DNA from: Amyloporia xantha
Taxonomy: Eukaryota; Basidiomycota; Agaricomycetes; Polyporales; Adustoporiaceae
DNA length: 64,000 nucleotides
Assembly: GCA_036971615.1 (NCBI GenBank)
Contig: JAYKKR010000036.1
Location: 124,001-188,000, forward strand
Direction of reading: 5' to 3'
Shown: positions 41,023 to 51,077 of the stretch, piece after piece
How the letters are laid out: each line of letters begins with the position of its first letter
How positions within the stretch are numbered: the stretch's first letter is position 1
Translations under genes and position numbers: made by a program
The notes under the pieces: model-generated
The model's database searches: none
Told to the model about the DNA's origin: nothing
What the model saw: the letters and a program-made list of their open reading frames with translations, nothing else

Positions 41023-41056
41023 CTGTGGCCACTGTGGCCACTGTGGCCTGTGGCTA
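41023..41056. repeat. short 9-bp tandem repeat
   Basis: Units of CTGTGGCCA repeated about three and a half times with a slightly degenerate right end. Function unknown; probably replication slippage. Confidence 0.6.
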
Positions 41057-41169
41057 GATTAGCGGCGAAACCTATTTTGCCAACCGCGCGCATCGTCTCA
41101 AATTTATTCGCTGCTGCGTCTGAAGAGCGATATTGCAGTATACTTAGGCAGGCTAATGCTGAGAGAAAC

Positions 41170-41201
41170 GGAACTACATTGCGGAGGAACTACATTGCGG
41201 A
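41170..41201. repeat. perfect 16-bp direct repeat
   Basis: Two adjacent identical copies of GGAACTACATTGCGGA. A recent slippage duplication is the simplest reading. Confidence 0.7.
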
Positions 41202-41317
41202 TAGACATACATGAACTTTCAAAATGAGTAAATACGAGAGCAATCTGACAGATACTAAGCAACCTTCATTCGTGCACGACATACAACAGAGAGCGTTAGA
41301 AAACAGCGTGAGTATCA

Positions 41318-41779
41318 TCAATCTGAGTCTTCGCCCTGTTCCCAGCCCCATTTTGCTTGTTCCATCAGGTTTTGAAGGTCTGTAAAGGTCCTCGGGACGG
41401 TGATGTTGAACCCATTGCTTTTCAGCTTCTGGAGGGCGGTGAAAACCCAGTTTTGACAGTTCCACTTGGGATCGCTACGCACAGGAAGGATTTCCTTGAG
41501 CAACTCGGCCATATTGTCGAGTTTTGCCTTCTCGACAGAGCCAACCTTGGTCGCCCCATTCCAGGCGAGGGTCGAACTGTACATGACGTTATCCTTTCGC
41601 TCGAAGATCCAATTGTCAGATGTCCCGATCAGATGCAGAATTGTGCCCGTTGACTTCGCGCTCGGGCCCTTGGGCTTGTCTATCCTGACGCAAATTTCCC
41701 AATGATCAGGCATGTTCGAGGACACACCAGGGGCAGCGCGATTGAATCGTGCCACATAAACTTCGTAGCAGTCCGGCAT
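41318..41779 (-). CDS. DUF6914-like small protein, copy 3
   Basis: Single-exon 153-residue protein starting MPDCYEVYVARFNRA, a member of the same family as copies 1 and 2. It keeps DHWEICVRID, STGTILHLIG, TLAWNGATKVGSV and DPKWNCQNWVFTALQKLKSNGF, and ends GWEQGEDSD, the same tail as copy 1. The HWE histidine and the NC-x2-WV cysteine are both present, so this is the best-preserved copy. It has no signal peptide or membrane segment and is probably cytosolic. An AT-rich ATATAAAT stretch lies about 170 bp upstream. Confidence 0.7.
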   Translation of the reverse strand: MPDCYEVYVARFNRAAPGVSSNMPDHWEICVRIDKPKGPSAKSTGTILHLIGTSDNWIFERKDNVMYSSTLAWNGATKVGSVEKAKLDNMAELLKEILPVRSDPKWNCQNWVFTALQKLKSNGFNITVPRTFTDLQNLMEQAKWGWEQGEDSD

Positions 41780-44088
41780 GTCGAAGATTCAAACAAGACA
41801 ATCTATAATCATGTGGTGAGTGGCGCAACAGGGAGGTCCAAGAGACTGCGCCTCACCTGTGTTGATGGGACGCAAGGTGCTGATTGTAAGTGTTCAATGG
41901 GAGGCAGTGGGGTATGTCGTGTTGATGCATTTCCGCCGCCGCCGCAGGCCCATTTATATGTATTCCGGAGGCACAGTGGCCTAGCGTTGCGAAGAAACCA
42001 TCGGCAAAGGCCACCAACGGGGGTCTTCGTTGCTTGAGCCAATGAAGTCACAGAGTGCGCTTTGCCACTGATTGTAGTATCCTCGGCAAGCGAACGGTTC
42101 TACGCGAAAACCTATTCAGTCCACAACGCTTCGGCTAGATCATATTGTGGCGGTGGCCCCTCCTCCCCAAAGTCCGAAATGAACTCGCACGTGTTGAATA
42201 CAAGACGCCATCATCTTCCCAATTGCATTGTTCCCAGGGAGTAGTCTTCCGAGCAAGTTATGATCATCCTGGAAGACAAGGATGTCCCTTCAAAGGAATA
42301 TACACTCAAGTGAAATTTTCGACATACGTGGCACTCACCCTTCGGTCCGCACTCCACAGTAGCAATTTGGATGCCAAGAAACGGTCGGTAAACATCAAAT
42401 ATATCAGGAGGAGCCTGATGTGGCTTCGTCGTTTTCCACAAGAGCTCATAGAGACAGACGGCTGCCTTGTAATCTAGAATTGGACTGGATCCGCTGAGCT
42501 CCCGCGGTTGTTTATATTAGGCTAGAATAGGCACGACAGACTGTTTAGATGCAGTCAGTCGTGTATCTCAACTCAACTGGGGTGGAAATGAAATGCAGGT
42601 TACATGACCGTTTGTCATACCTTGAGTCAATTCAAATGGTCTCCTGCTACACACCAAAAACGAATAGAAATGCAACAGTCTCAGTATGGGAGCCCTAGAA
42701 TGGAAGCCGTTCGTTGCGTCATAATTTTTGTGAGGCGGGAAGTGTTTAGCGTTGACTTGGCACTGTCCTTGTGGATTTCTCATGCAATCTGACTACGCTT
42801 CACACTGATCGGGGGAAAGCACGACTCACGAGTTATTCTCCTTGCATCCATTCGGTCCCACAGGGATTCCCAGGGCTCAACTCTTCACGTACTTCATTTA
42901 CTATTTGATGCGACACCTGAAGCGCAGTGTAACTGGTAGAGATGTTCAAACAAATGAAATGAGAGGACGGACGACAGCCATCCAAACTTTGCTAAAGCTG
43001 CCATAGTACTCGGGCGTTTAGTTTTCATACACAGCCTGAATGGGAGGTATGGAGACAGAGCAACCATAGCTATACTTAGAGCTGCGACTTGAACTTGGAC
43101 GTCGGGAGGATCCCGCCGGGAGAATCGCAGAGGTCGATCGGAGAAGATCCCGGCATCCGATGGCATCATTTGGATCGGGGAACGGCATTGCCCCTAGTAC
43201 TACCATCTCGCCCTACCTCGAGGGGCGACGACTTTAGTGGTAATGGGATTGCACGATACGAGATAACTAGGAACCCTCTAGTGGGATGGAGGACTCGTTG
43301 GTGGAATTAAGGCCGTCGCGGGCAGGATTATAAGGCGGTTTAAGCTCTCTTGACTTTGCAATCATGTCGATTAGAGAAATCCAAGGCGAGCCGACTCAGT
43401 CGAGCCGCAGATGAAGGTCACTTTGGCTAGGCTTATGCAATTTGTTTAAATTTCTCTCGTGCACTAATTGCTTGTGCCCTGATGATCGAGTACGGTACTG
43501 TAGGTAGATATTATTTTGGGACTTGTGTCTACACACTCCGAGTCCTTATTTGGTAATTCTCCGCCCTCGCTGACTCCTGGGGTCCTGGGGAAGACCGCGC
43601 CCGACGTGCCATCCCAAGTACTATCAGTCTTGAGACACATCCCACTATCGGATCACTATACCATTATCCTGCTGTACTTGCACTATTCAACTACCACCAA
43701 ACTGGTATATACTCCCCTACCTCTCCATTTGCTGCTCTCCAGTCTCCTCACATGACAGACACACAAGCATCGATATACGGTGTGTGTAGAGGTCCGTCAT
43801 ATTCACTGCGACAGCCTTCAACCGCTACTCGACAAGATGCAGCAAAACAAATAACCATGATCATGCTCATAGCAAGAAAAACACAATATTTATGTATCCG
43901 GGTATAAAATCAAGTACACAGAACCAGAGAATCAGACGAGAGAGGCTTCCGATATTATAGTACTGTAACAGCATTAAAGAGCGGCACTTCGTAGTCAAGA
44001 AGTTGACCGCATCCACAGCAGCAACTGCCACGCAATGTTCCGATACTGTAAAACGAGTGAAAGTTAAGGTCCTGCCGTAGTCTGTACA
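41780..44088. other. 2.3-kb intergenic region with possible gene fragments
   Basis: No intact gene is supported. On the minus strand, two protein-like stretches lie between 42500 and 42112: one contains DYKAAVCLYELLWKTTKPHQ followed by VYRPFLGIQIATVECGPKG and a GTGAGT donor, the other ends DLAEALWTE before a TAG at 42112-42114. I could not join them in frame, so this may be a pseudogene. The stretch 42500-44088 holds only short frames. Confidence 0.35.
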
Positions 44089-46950
44089 TCAAATCTCCGA
44101 GTATTGCGAGAGACGCATATTTTCCGACAGTAAGCCTGTCTCGCCGAGGTGCAGGGTCCCGCCCGCACGCGCACTACGCTCGAGCAGGTCCTCCCACTTA
44201 TCTGCCTTCTCCTTTTCCGACCACGCCTGCCGAGGAGACTCAAGCTCGCGAAATGTAAGAGGTGATCGGTGTGAAGAAGCAGCTGACGACGGAGAGGTAG
44301 CGGAGGAAGAGGGGGTTGAGGATGCCTGTTGACCGGCTGAAGCATGGTTTACGGTGCTCGATGACAACCGATGCGCGTCAGTTGATACGGCGAGTGGACG
44401 AGGCGCGCGGGGCGTCATCGGCGAGTTCAAGGCTACAGACGAAGAGACTGAAGCCGGAGGCAACTCGATGCTTGTAGGTTTCCTCCGTGAACTTCGCTTT
44501 GGTCGTGGTGGTGCCTGACCGAACTCGGGTAATGGAAGGGAAGGCGACGAGAAGTTATTGACCACACCTTCGGTGCTGAATGACGGGAGGATAGGAGAGG
44601 GTGAGCGCTCAGGTGCGCTTCGGTCACGAGACCCTGCCCCATGTCGCCGTGGAGGTAGTGGCAAAGGCATGCATTCGTCCGCAGAGCTCGGGAACAATGA
44701 ATGGTCGACGGGTTCGGAATGAGAGCGACTGGGTTTCCGCGATTTCCTCCATGCACCGGCAGCGTCCTTAGTAGATGAATCCTCCCTAGCCCGATCCGTA
44801 TCGAACCTACGTAGCTCGTTCGGACCTAGAATGTGCTGTGCGATGCCCGACTTCAGCGTGTTCGGCATAGGAGGTACCTCCTCGCCATACGACGATGCAG
44901 AAGATCTGGTCGAATGGGTTCGATGGAAAAATCCAGAGGAGGCGATGTCAGAGGACATGGGGGACGATGACCTTGTCGTTGTGCTCGGGCGATGTGCAGA
45001 AGGGCTAGTTGACGCCTTGCCACCCGTAGAAGGCCGTGACGCACTCGTATGCCTTGAGGATGTCTTCTGCGATGGCGACGTAGCAGGGCGGGCGCCAGAG
45101 AGCGACGAACGAGACTGCATGAAACGTAATAACACCCCACCGTCACCCGGACCTTCTCGTATTGGTGAACTTTGCGCCTCGGATGCCCTCCGGGTTTCCA
45201 CTCGTTTCTGGACATGAGCGGGTAACGGAGGTACAGGCGGCGGGGTCGCCTCATGTGGCTGGCGGTACTTATCTCGCAGCCCGCCAGTACTGATCCGCTT
45301 CACGAGCTTCCACCACTTCCCATGAGCCTCTTCGTCCTGGTCCCTGTCTTTATCCTTCCCTGATCTGGAAGCATACAAGCTCTGCTCCTCTTCGTCGATC
45401 TCCTCGGTGATCGACCGCTCCCTATCGTGAGTGCTCATCTTCGCGGTGAGAGTCGAACGGCGAGAAGAGCTTTGGGTGGCGACATCGACGTCTGTCGACA
45501 TGCGCACGGGACTCCTTTGTGCGGACGACTGACCGTCAAACGGACGCCAGCCATCGCCCTTACCATGACTATCTGAGCCCTCCCTGTCCCTCTTCACAAT
45601 GTCGGCGACCTTCCTGAACCTGCCCGACACCTTGCGAGACAAGCTCCGAGGAGGCTTCCTGACGTATTGCCCTCCTACGAGGTACCCGTCCAACTGCTGC
45701 GAAAAATCCAGGGGACTGCCAGCCGCGACGACGTGTCCCGAGCTGCTGCCAAATACCGTGTAATATGGCCCGTGTGCCTCTTCTTCATCTGCCTCCAGAT
45801 TCAGTTCATCGTGGGCATGTAAGTTTTCGAGGCTCTGATTACTGCCAGACGGCACAGGAGCAGAGGTTTTCGTTGTGGGGCCATGGACCTGATCACTCCA
45901 TCCGGTGAGCTGCTCTAGCTCTTCTCGGCGTTGCTCCTGCTGCTTGTACGCTAAAGCTACCTGCCCAGCCGGCGTCAACCCTTTCAACGTCTGAGCATCC
46001 ATCGTTGGTGCACTCGGAGTTTTTGAAGGAACGGAATCTGCAGCAGACGGTGCAGAGGAATTGTGGAAAGCACCAATTGAACGCATCCGGCGCTTAGGAG
46101 GATGGGAATGAGGTGCTGCATTTGATGTAAGCGCGTCTGCAGCCCCAGTGTTAGGTGTCGTGGATGAACGACTGGGTCGTCGTCGTAGTACGTTGCGTTG
46201 CCTGACGTTCTGCTCTGGTTCGACATTGCGCGAGGAAGACGAAGTGTCTCGTGAACCCGAACGATTGGGTGGCGTGACCTTCGCATTTGCTGTTAAAGAT
46301 CTCATGGGGAGGCCACCTTTATCCTGAATATTTGGATGAGGACTACCGGACTTTTGGGGCGCCATTGCTCGAGTGCGTGACGTTGCAGACACCTCGGAAT
46401 CAGATGGGAGAGAGATGGCAGAAGAGCTCGAGGGCGTGTGCTTGGCAGGCTTGCTGAGAAGCCGTTTTAGATCCAGATGTGCGCCCGGATCGCGGTCAAT
46501 GCTGGCGACCGACGACTTACGCGACTCCGATGCCGTCCCTAAGGAGGTTGGAAAGGCTCTCGTGTGCAGTGGAGAATGGCTTGGCTGAGGAGCTGAAAGC
46601 AACGAGCTGGAGCCAAAACTTCGGCCAACGTTGCCAAGATCGACCGACGCTGAGTCGGAGAAGCCCGGGGGTTGCGAAGAGCTAATCTTCCTCAGCCGCG
46701 GGTCGTTCTGTCCCATTGACGCCTGTAAGAGCTGCGAATTGACTTCAGTGTGAACTGGCAGGGTATGTGATCTATTTGTGGAGGATCTGTTGGCGGATGA
46801 TAGGTTTGATGATGCGTCAAAAGTGTGATGTCTGGCAAGCTTGTCAGGCACTTTGCGCGGACCTATAGGAGCAGCGCGCTGAACGTTGGAGTACGAGCCA
46901 ATTGGGCTGGGAACGGGCTGGATAGAATTTTCTGACGTAGACAAGGCCAT
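44089..46950 (-). CDS. large Ser/Pro-rich disordered protein, unknown
   Basis: Single-exon 953-residue protein starting MALSTSENSIQPVPSPIG. It is almost wholly low-complexity, rich in Ser, Arg, Pro and Thr, with many RSSS and SPxR patterns typical of proteins phosphorylated at the cortex or in signalling. Two places look more ordered: VALAYKQQEQRREELEQLTG near residue 330, a short amphipathic helix, and the C-terminal 60 residues (LTFRELESPRQAWSEKEK, then WEDLLERSARAGGTLHLG, ending NMRLSQYSEI). No known domain is recognised. A long intact frame with consistent codon use supports a real gene. The neighbour upstream is IST2 on the same strand. Confidence 0.75.
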   Translation of the reverse strand: MALSTSENSIQPVPSPIGSYSNVQRAAPIGPRKVPDKLARHHTFDASSNLSSANRSSTNRSHTLPVHTEVNSQLLQASMGQNDPRLRKISSSQPPGFSDSASVDLGNVGRSFGSSSLLSAPQPSHSPLHTRAFPTSLGTASESRKSSVASIDRDPGAHLDLKRLLSKPAKHTPSSSSAISLPSDSEVSATSRTRAMAPQKSGSPHPNIQDKGGLPMRSLTANAKVTPPNRSGSRDTSSSSRNVEPEQNVRQRNVLRRRPSRSSTTPNTGAADALTSNAAPHSHPPKRRMRSIGAFHNSSAPSAADSVPSKTPSAPTMDAQTLKGLTPAGQVALAYKQQEQRREELEQLTGWSDQVHGPTTKTSAPVPSGSNQSLENLHAHDELNLEADEEEAHGPYYTVFGSSSGHVVAAGSPLDFSQQLDGYLVGGQYVRKPPRSLSRKVSGRFRKVADIVKRDREGSDSHGKGDGWRPFDGQSSAQRSPVRMSTDVDVATQSSSRRSTLTAKMSTHDRERSITEEIDEEEQSLYASRSGKDKDRDQDEEAHGKWWKLVKRISTGGLRDKYRQPHEATPPPVPPLPAHVQKRVETRRASEAQSSPIREGPGDGGVLLRFMQSRSSLSGARPATSPSQKTSSRHTSASRPSTGGKASTSPSAHRPSTTTRSSSPMSSDIASSGFFHRTHSTRSSASSYGEEVPPMPNTLKSGIAQHILGPNELRRFDTDRAREDSSTKDAAGAWRKSRKPSRSHSEPVDHSLFPSSADECMPLPLPPRRHGAGSRDRSAPERSPSPILPSFSTEGVVNNFSSPSLPLPEFGQAPPRPKRSSRRKPTSIELPPASVSSSVALNSPMTPRAPRPLAVSTDAHRLSSSTVNHASAGQQASSTPSSSATSPSSAASSHRSPLTFRELESPRQAWSEKEKADKWEDLLERSARAGGTLHLGETGLLSENMRLSQYSEI

Positions 46951-47960
46951 AAAGTATCACTAGGGAATTATTAGCAACCGATACAGCGCTCAAAAGAGTG
47001 GTGGACTTACAATCTTCGCAAGGTCTCAACACGGGCGTAAGCAAGAACGTGAAAGATATTGGCAGCACTAATAGAGCCTAGATATTCGTCACCAGATGCG
47101 TAAGTGGGCCGGCCGGGTCTGCAGGGTGACCGAGCCACTCACATTTTCCAGAAATAAATTCAGAGACGTCCAAGGAGTCACCGCAAGAGCTTTGGGCTGA
47201 ATATTGGGGCTAAACGCGTGTGGTATGTCGTGAAATAATCAGCACGTGTAGACACGACCGGGTAGGTATGGAGATTAGTCCAGCGCTGCAGAGGTCTCTA
47301 GATAAGGATGATATTTCCGAGCGGTGAGAGCTCTTGAGGGAGAATAGCGAGCAAAGCGATACAAATGCGCAAGAGTAGAGACAGAAGGAAGAAAAGAGAG
47401 TGGGTACAAGGAGTGTTGGGGAACGAGACCTGGCAAGACTTGGGAGCGTCGGACAACGAGCAGAGAAAATGAAGGGCCGCTGCACGTGGCACCTCTAGTC
47501 TATATGAATCCGGCCGGTCCGGAACGGCATCTCAGATTCGTCCCCGATAGTCCCGACGATCTATCACTTTTCCGGCCAGCGTCGGTCGCATCCGGCCAGT
47601 AGCCGGCAGCGTACCGGGCCCAATGACGCATCTGGAATTTGAAGGATCAGGAGGCCCGCTGGCGACGGACGACGGGGGCAGTAAATTAAAAATTATTAAA
47701 AGTGATGGTCACAGTCGGTGAAGAATTATGATGTCGAGGGTAATAGAGCAACACGGCGACGACTATCGTACAGCGAGTTGCTATGTTCACGATGATATAG
47801 AAGTACAGGTAACAATCAGCAATACGAGGTGGTGGATACTAGATAGCCTCAACACAACTTCAGAGCAGTAGCGATACACATTCCTGTCCGGCATATGATC
47901 AATGCCGGTATTTCATTTCGTCCGGGCATAAATAAGTTTACTCGTCCGTTTTCGCACAAC
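46951..47960. other. promoter of the Ser-rich gene and IST2 3' flank
   Basis: About 1 kb. Two CACGTG hexamers lie at 47243-47248 and 47483-47488. The region is otherwise without recognisable genes; a long pyrimidine-rich stretch on the minus strand (47330-47500) fits a fungal promoter. A 5' untranslated intron is possible near 47000. Confidence 0.4.
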
Positions 47961-50421
47961 TCACGATTCCTTTGTACCTCTCGAGAGCTCGTCCAGCCCT
48001 TCATCATACATCCAGAAAGATTCCACCTCCACCGTAACATCCGCATCGGCGCCGTTGTTCTCGTCCGTCTCTGCACTCGCTACGTCCGCAACCCCCAAGC
48101 TCTTCAGATACTCCTCCTTCACCACCGTCTCAACGCGCTCGGCCTCGCGCTCCTCCACCGTCCCGCGCCATAGCAGCCGCTCCAGCACGTGTCGCACGAG
48201 CACCCGCACGACGATGTATCCGTGCGACGCCGCGAGCGCAATCAGCAGCGCAGACAACAGCATCTCGCGGGAGGACGCGTCGCTGTGGCTCAAGTAGATA
48301 TGCTTGCGCTCCAGCGTAGTCGCGAGTGGCTTGCAGTGGTCGCTCGGCCGGAAGAGGTAAACGAGCGCAGAGTTGGTCAGCGCTGCGAGCCAAGAGAGGA
48401 ACGAGAGCGAGTCCAACCACGGACCGATCGTGTCCGTCCGCGCAGGGATGGGCCGCCGCACATGATGCGCGATCTTGAACGCGTCAGAGCGCAGCTCGAA
48501 CCAGTTATTTGTCAGCGCCATTACTGCAGACCATAAACGCGTCAGAGGATATTTCACAGCACTAGCGTTCGAACGACTCACAGGGGGCCAGTGGCCAAAT
48601 CGTCGACCACAGCGCGACGTACCCAAATTGCGTGACCATCTCGCTGTAGTCCTGGAACAGCTCGTAGTCAGGCAGCGCGACCTGGCGCCACACCTCCTCC
48701 ACAAACTCCCTCTCATCCCCATCCGGCGCCTTGACCTCGCCGTCGCCCGCCTGGTCTTCGAATGAAACCCTCTTCTTCTTCACCCCATTCGGCAGCGCCG
48801 CGCTATGCCCTGAGAGGCTCAACCCCCGCCCGCGCCGGACGGAAGACACAGCACGGAGAACATACGGCAGCCCGATCTCCAGGAACGCATTCACGACCTG
48901 GTTCGTCACCGTCGACGCAAACATCTGGTCCTGCAGCCGCGTCGGACTGAGCTTCTTGCGTGCGCTCATCACGTCCATTTCCCACATCCCCTTCTTCGCC
49001 GCCGCTCCTCCAGACGCGGCTGCCACCGCGGCCTTCGCCCGAGCGGTACCCGCAGGGAACGCGGAGTAGATGGAAGATGAGATGGAGATGTGTCGCGTGG
49101 GGTCGCGCTCAATGACCTTCTGCACGAACGTCATCACCTCCTCGCCGAACGGGACGTACACGAACGCAGAGAGCGCGAGACCGAGGTATTCCACGATCGC
49201 GGAAAGCGAAAACGTTTTGAGCGTCAACGATGCGTCGTGCGTGGACAGATGCGCGTGGTCTTCCCAATTTGTAAGAGATACGGCATACGAGTGGTAAATT
49301 TTGAGAAATCGCGGCACGACCACGGATACGATGATGGTAGGTGCAAAGGACTGCAAACGGACCATCAGTTGGCTGCAGGCAAGGGGACAAACCAGGACTT
49401 ACGACGAAACGGTGTCCTGGACCGGTGTACAACTCCGTAACAAATGCCTCAAACACGAACATTCCCGTCAGCAGTGCGGCCAGCACGGTCGCGAACAGCA
49501 TGAGGACGGGAAGACTGGCGATCATCCTGAGGTCCTTCTGCCACCAGGAAATGGGCACATACTGCGCTCGTCGCTTCTCCACCCGGACAGAGCCACGCGT
49601 ACCCCAGCGCACAGACAACACCCGCTGGCGGATGCGCCACGATTCGACGAACGCGATCGACCATAGCAGCAGAATACACGAGTACCACGCTGAATAGGGC
49701 TCGCTGAAGAAGTAAAAGTAGCCCCCTGCTAGAGATATAGCAATGAGATACTTCGTGTAATATGACAGGAAGGCGAAGTACAGCGCGATGGCCTCGCCGA
49801 ACTGCGTGATGAATGAGCCATCAGAAGATGTCGCCGCAGCGGCGCGTCACGGACCTGGTATCTGATTTTGTCGAATGTGACGAAGCCAAGCTCCCGCCTC
49901 GTCCAGGATCGAATCCACTCATCGTTGAACACATAATCGTGCAGCATCATGATGGACTCTACGCGGTCCCAGTCTGATGAGCCCGGAGCAATGCCTAGGC
50001 CACCATCCGACACAGTTGACGTAAGGTACGTGTGTACAAGTCGTAAACGATCCGCAGGTGAGAGTGGCGTCTCGTCTAAGTCGAGTGTGGCGGTAGGGTT
50101 GGCGGTCGGCAGACCACACACAAAGTCTGAATGTCTAATTGTGGTGTTTAAGCCAGCACACGGACGAACAAGTGTGGCATCTTACCGTTCGCGCTGCGCC
50201 AGACGCGTGAGTGTGCTCTGAGGACATGAAACAAGCACCAGCAGCTGTCCGTCATTTTCGCCACGCTTTCCTACGGCTCGCAGACCACCCTTTTTGAGGG
50301 CGTCCAGCAGATTGGTGTACTGCTTCTCCGCCTGACGCGCATTCTCGCGTGCCTGCGGTCTCGAGAGGACCTTGCCAGATGAAGAGCGAAATACGAGAAC
50401 GAGGTCCACCTGAGGTGGCAT
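47961..50421 (-). CDS. IST2: anoctamin/TMEM16-family membrane protein (Ist2 type)
   Basis: Multi-pass membrane protein of the anoctamin (TMEM16) family. Fungal members include the ER-plasma-membrane tether Ist2 and lipid scramblases. Five exons (50186-50421, 49855-50134, 49403-49801, 48582-49350, 47961-48523) give 748 residues. The N-terminal cytosolic domain (residues 1-172) ends GFVTFDKIRYQ. Membrane segments begin at FGEAIALYFAFLSYYTKYLI. Later blocks typical of the family are PTIIVSVVVPRFLKIYHSYA, LTNWEDH, FLEIGLPYVLR, PDYELFQDYSEMVTQFGYV and NNWFELRSDAFKIAHHVRRP. The acidic tail (after VVKEEYLKSLG) is short, so the long basic lipid-binding tail of yeast Ist2 is not present. It may therefore act as a scramblase rather than a tether, which is an inference. 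Confidence 0.9.
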
Positions 50422-51077
50422 GAGTGAGATAGAGAGAGTAGGAGAATTGGAACCAAGTTGATACAACGACCCAGAATACGAAAGCTAGGGATCAAGAAGC
50501 TGGGAACCCCTCTTATTAGATGGCCTCCAGACGCCCACACTCCACAGATTGCACAGTCTAAACGTGTAATTGTTGAGTACCACGTTGACTTGTTGAGTAC
50601 CACGGCCGTGCGGTGCAGGTCTAGGATAACGACGTGCAAGTAGCAGTGAAAGGAACAATAAACAACATTGTCATTTGCCCTGGTTTACCAAAATAGCCAT
50701 CGGTACCGTCGAGCGCGACGTCGTGATCCTTGCCACGTGGGATGCGCGTCCGCGCTCTGTGCTAGCACGTGATCACTCATTGGTAGGCAAACCACGTGCG
50801 CAGCGCGTATATCACGTATATTGAACAAACTCGTCTGTGTTCATGCGACTACTGGATACAGTAGGATTCCTAAATGGCTACATCAGCGATCCTAACTCAT
50901 ATGCACCATATACAGTGAGAGCACATATAGCCAGGCGAGTGAGGTAGTACAATATACGATGTTATGAACCGTGATCAAAATATGAATAAATAGGTCGGCG
51001 GGAGCCGTATATCGCTGTCCACTCAAGAAGTGAGACTGCGAGCGTGGTGGAGACATGGGCCAGTGAAGTAAATAGAT
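50422..51077. promoter_or_regulatory. IST2 upstream region with three CACGTG boxes
   Basis: About 650 bp between the IST2 start and the stop codon of the next minus-strand gene. CACGTG hexamers lie at 50734-50739, 50766-50771 and 50793-50798, about 310-380 bp before the IST2 ATG. A 20-bp-period duplication of TGTTGAGTACCACG lies at about 50571-50604. Confidence 0.45.

Larger units (their letters stand above)
40625..41317. other. intergenic region with short tandem repeats
   Basis: About 690 bp between two family members. It contains a 9-bp-period repeat at about 41023-41056 (TGTGGCCAC units) and a perfect 16-bp direct repeat, 41170-41185 and 41186-41201. An overlapping plus-strand frame at 40589-41062 looks like chance. 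Confidence 0.45.

Noticed and set aside
40589..41062. 157-codon plus-strand frame including a tandem repeat
   Set aside because: Overlaps the start of DUF6914-like copy 2 and a short repeat; Pro/Ser/His-rich without domain.
48130..49697. Several plus- and minus-strand frames of 90-170 codons
   Set aside because: All overlap IST2 exons in other frames; Arg/His-rich compositions typical of shadows.
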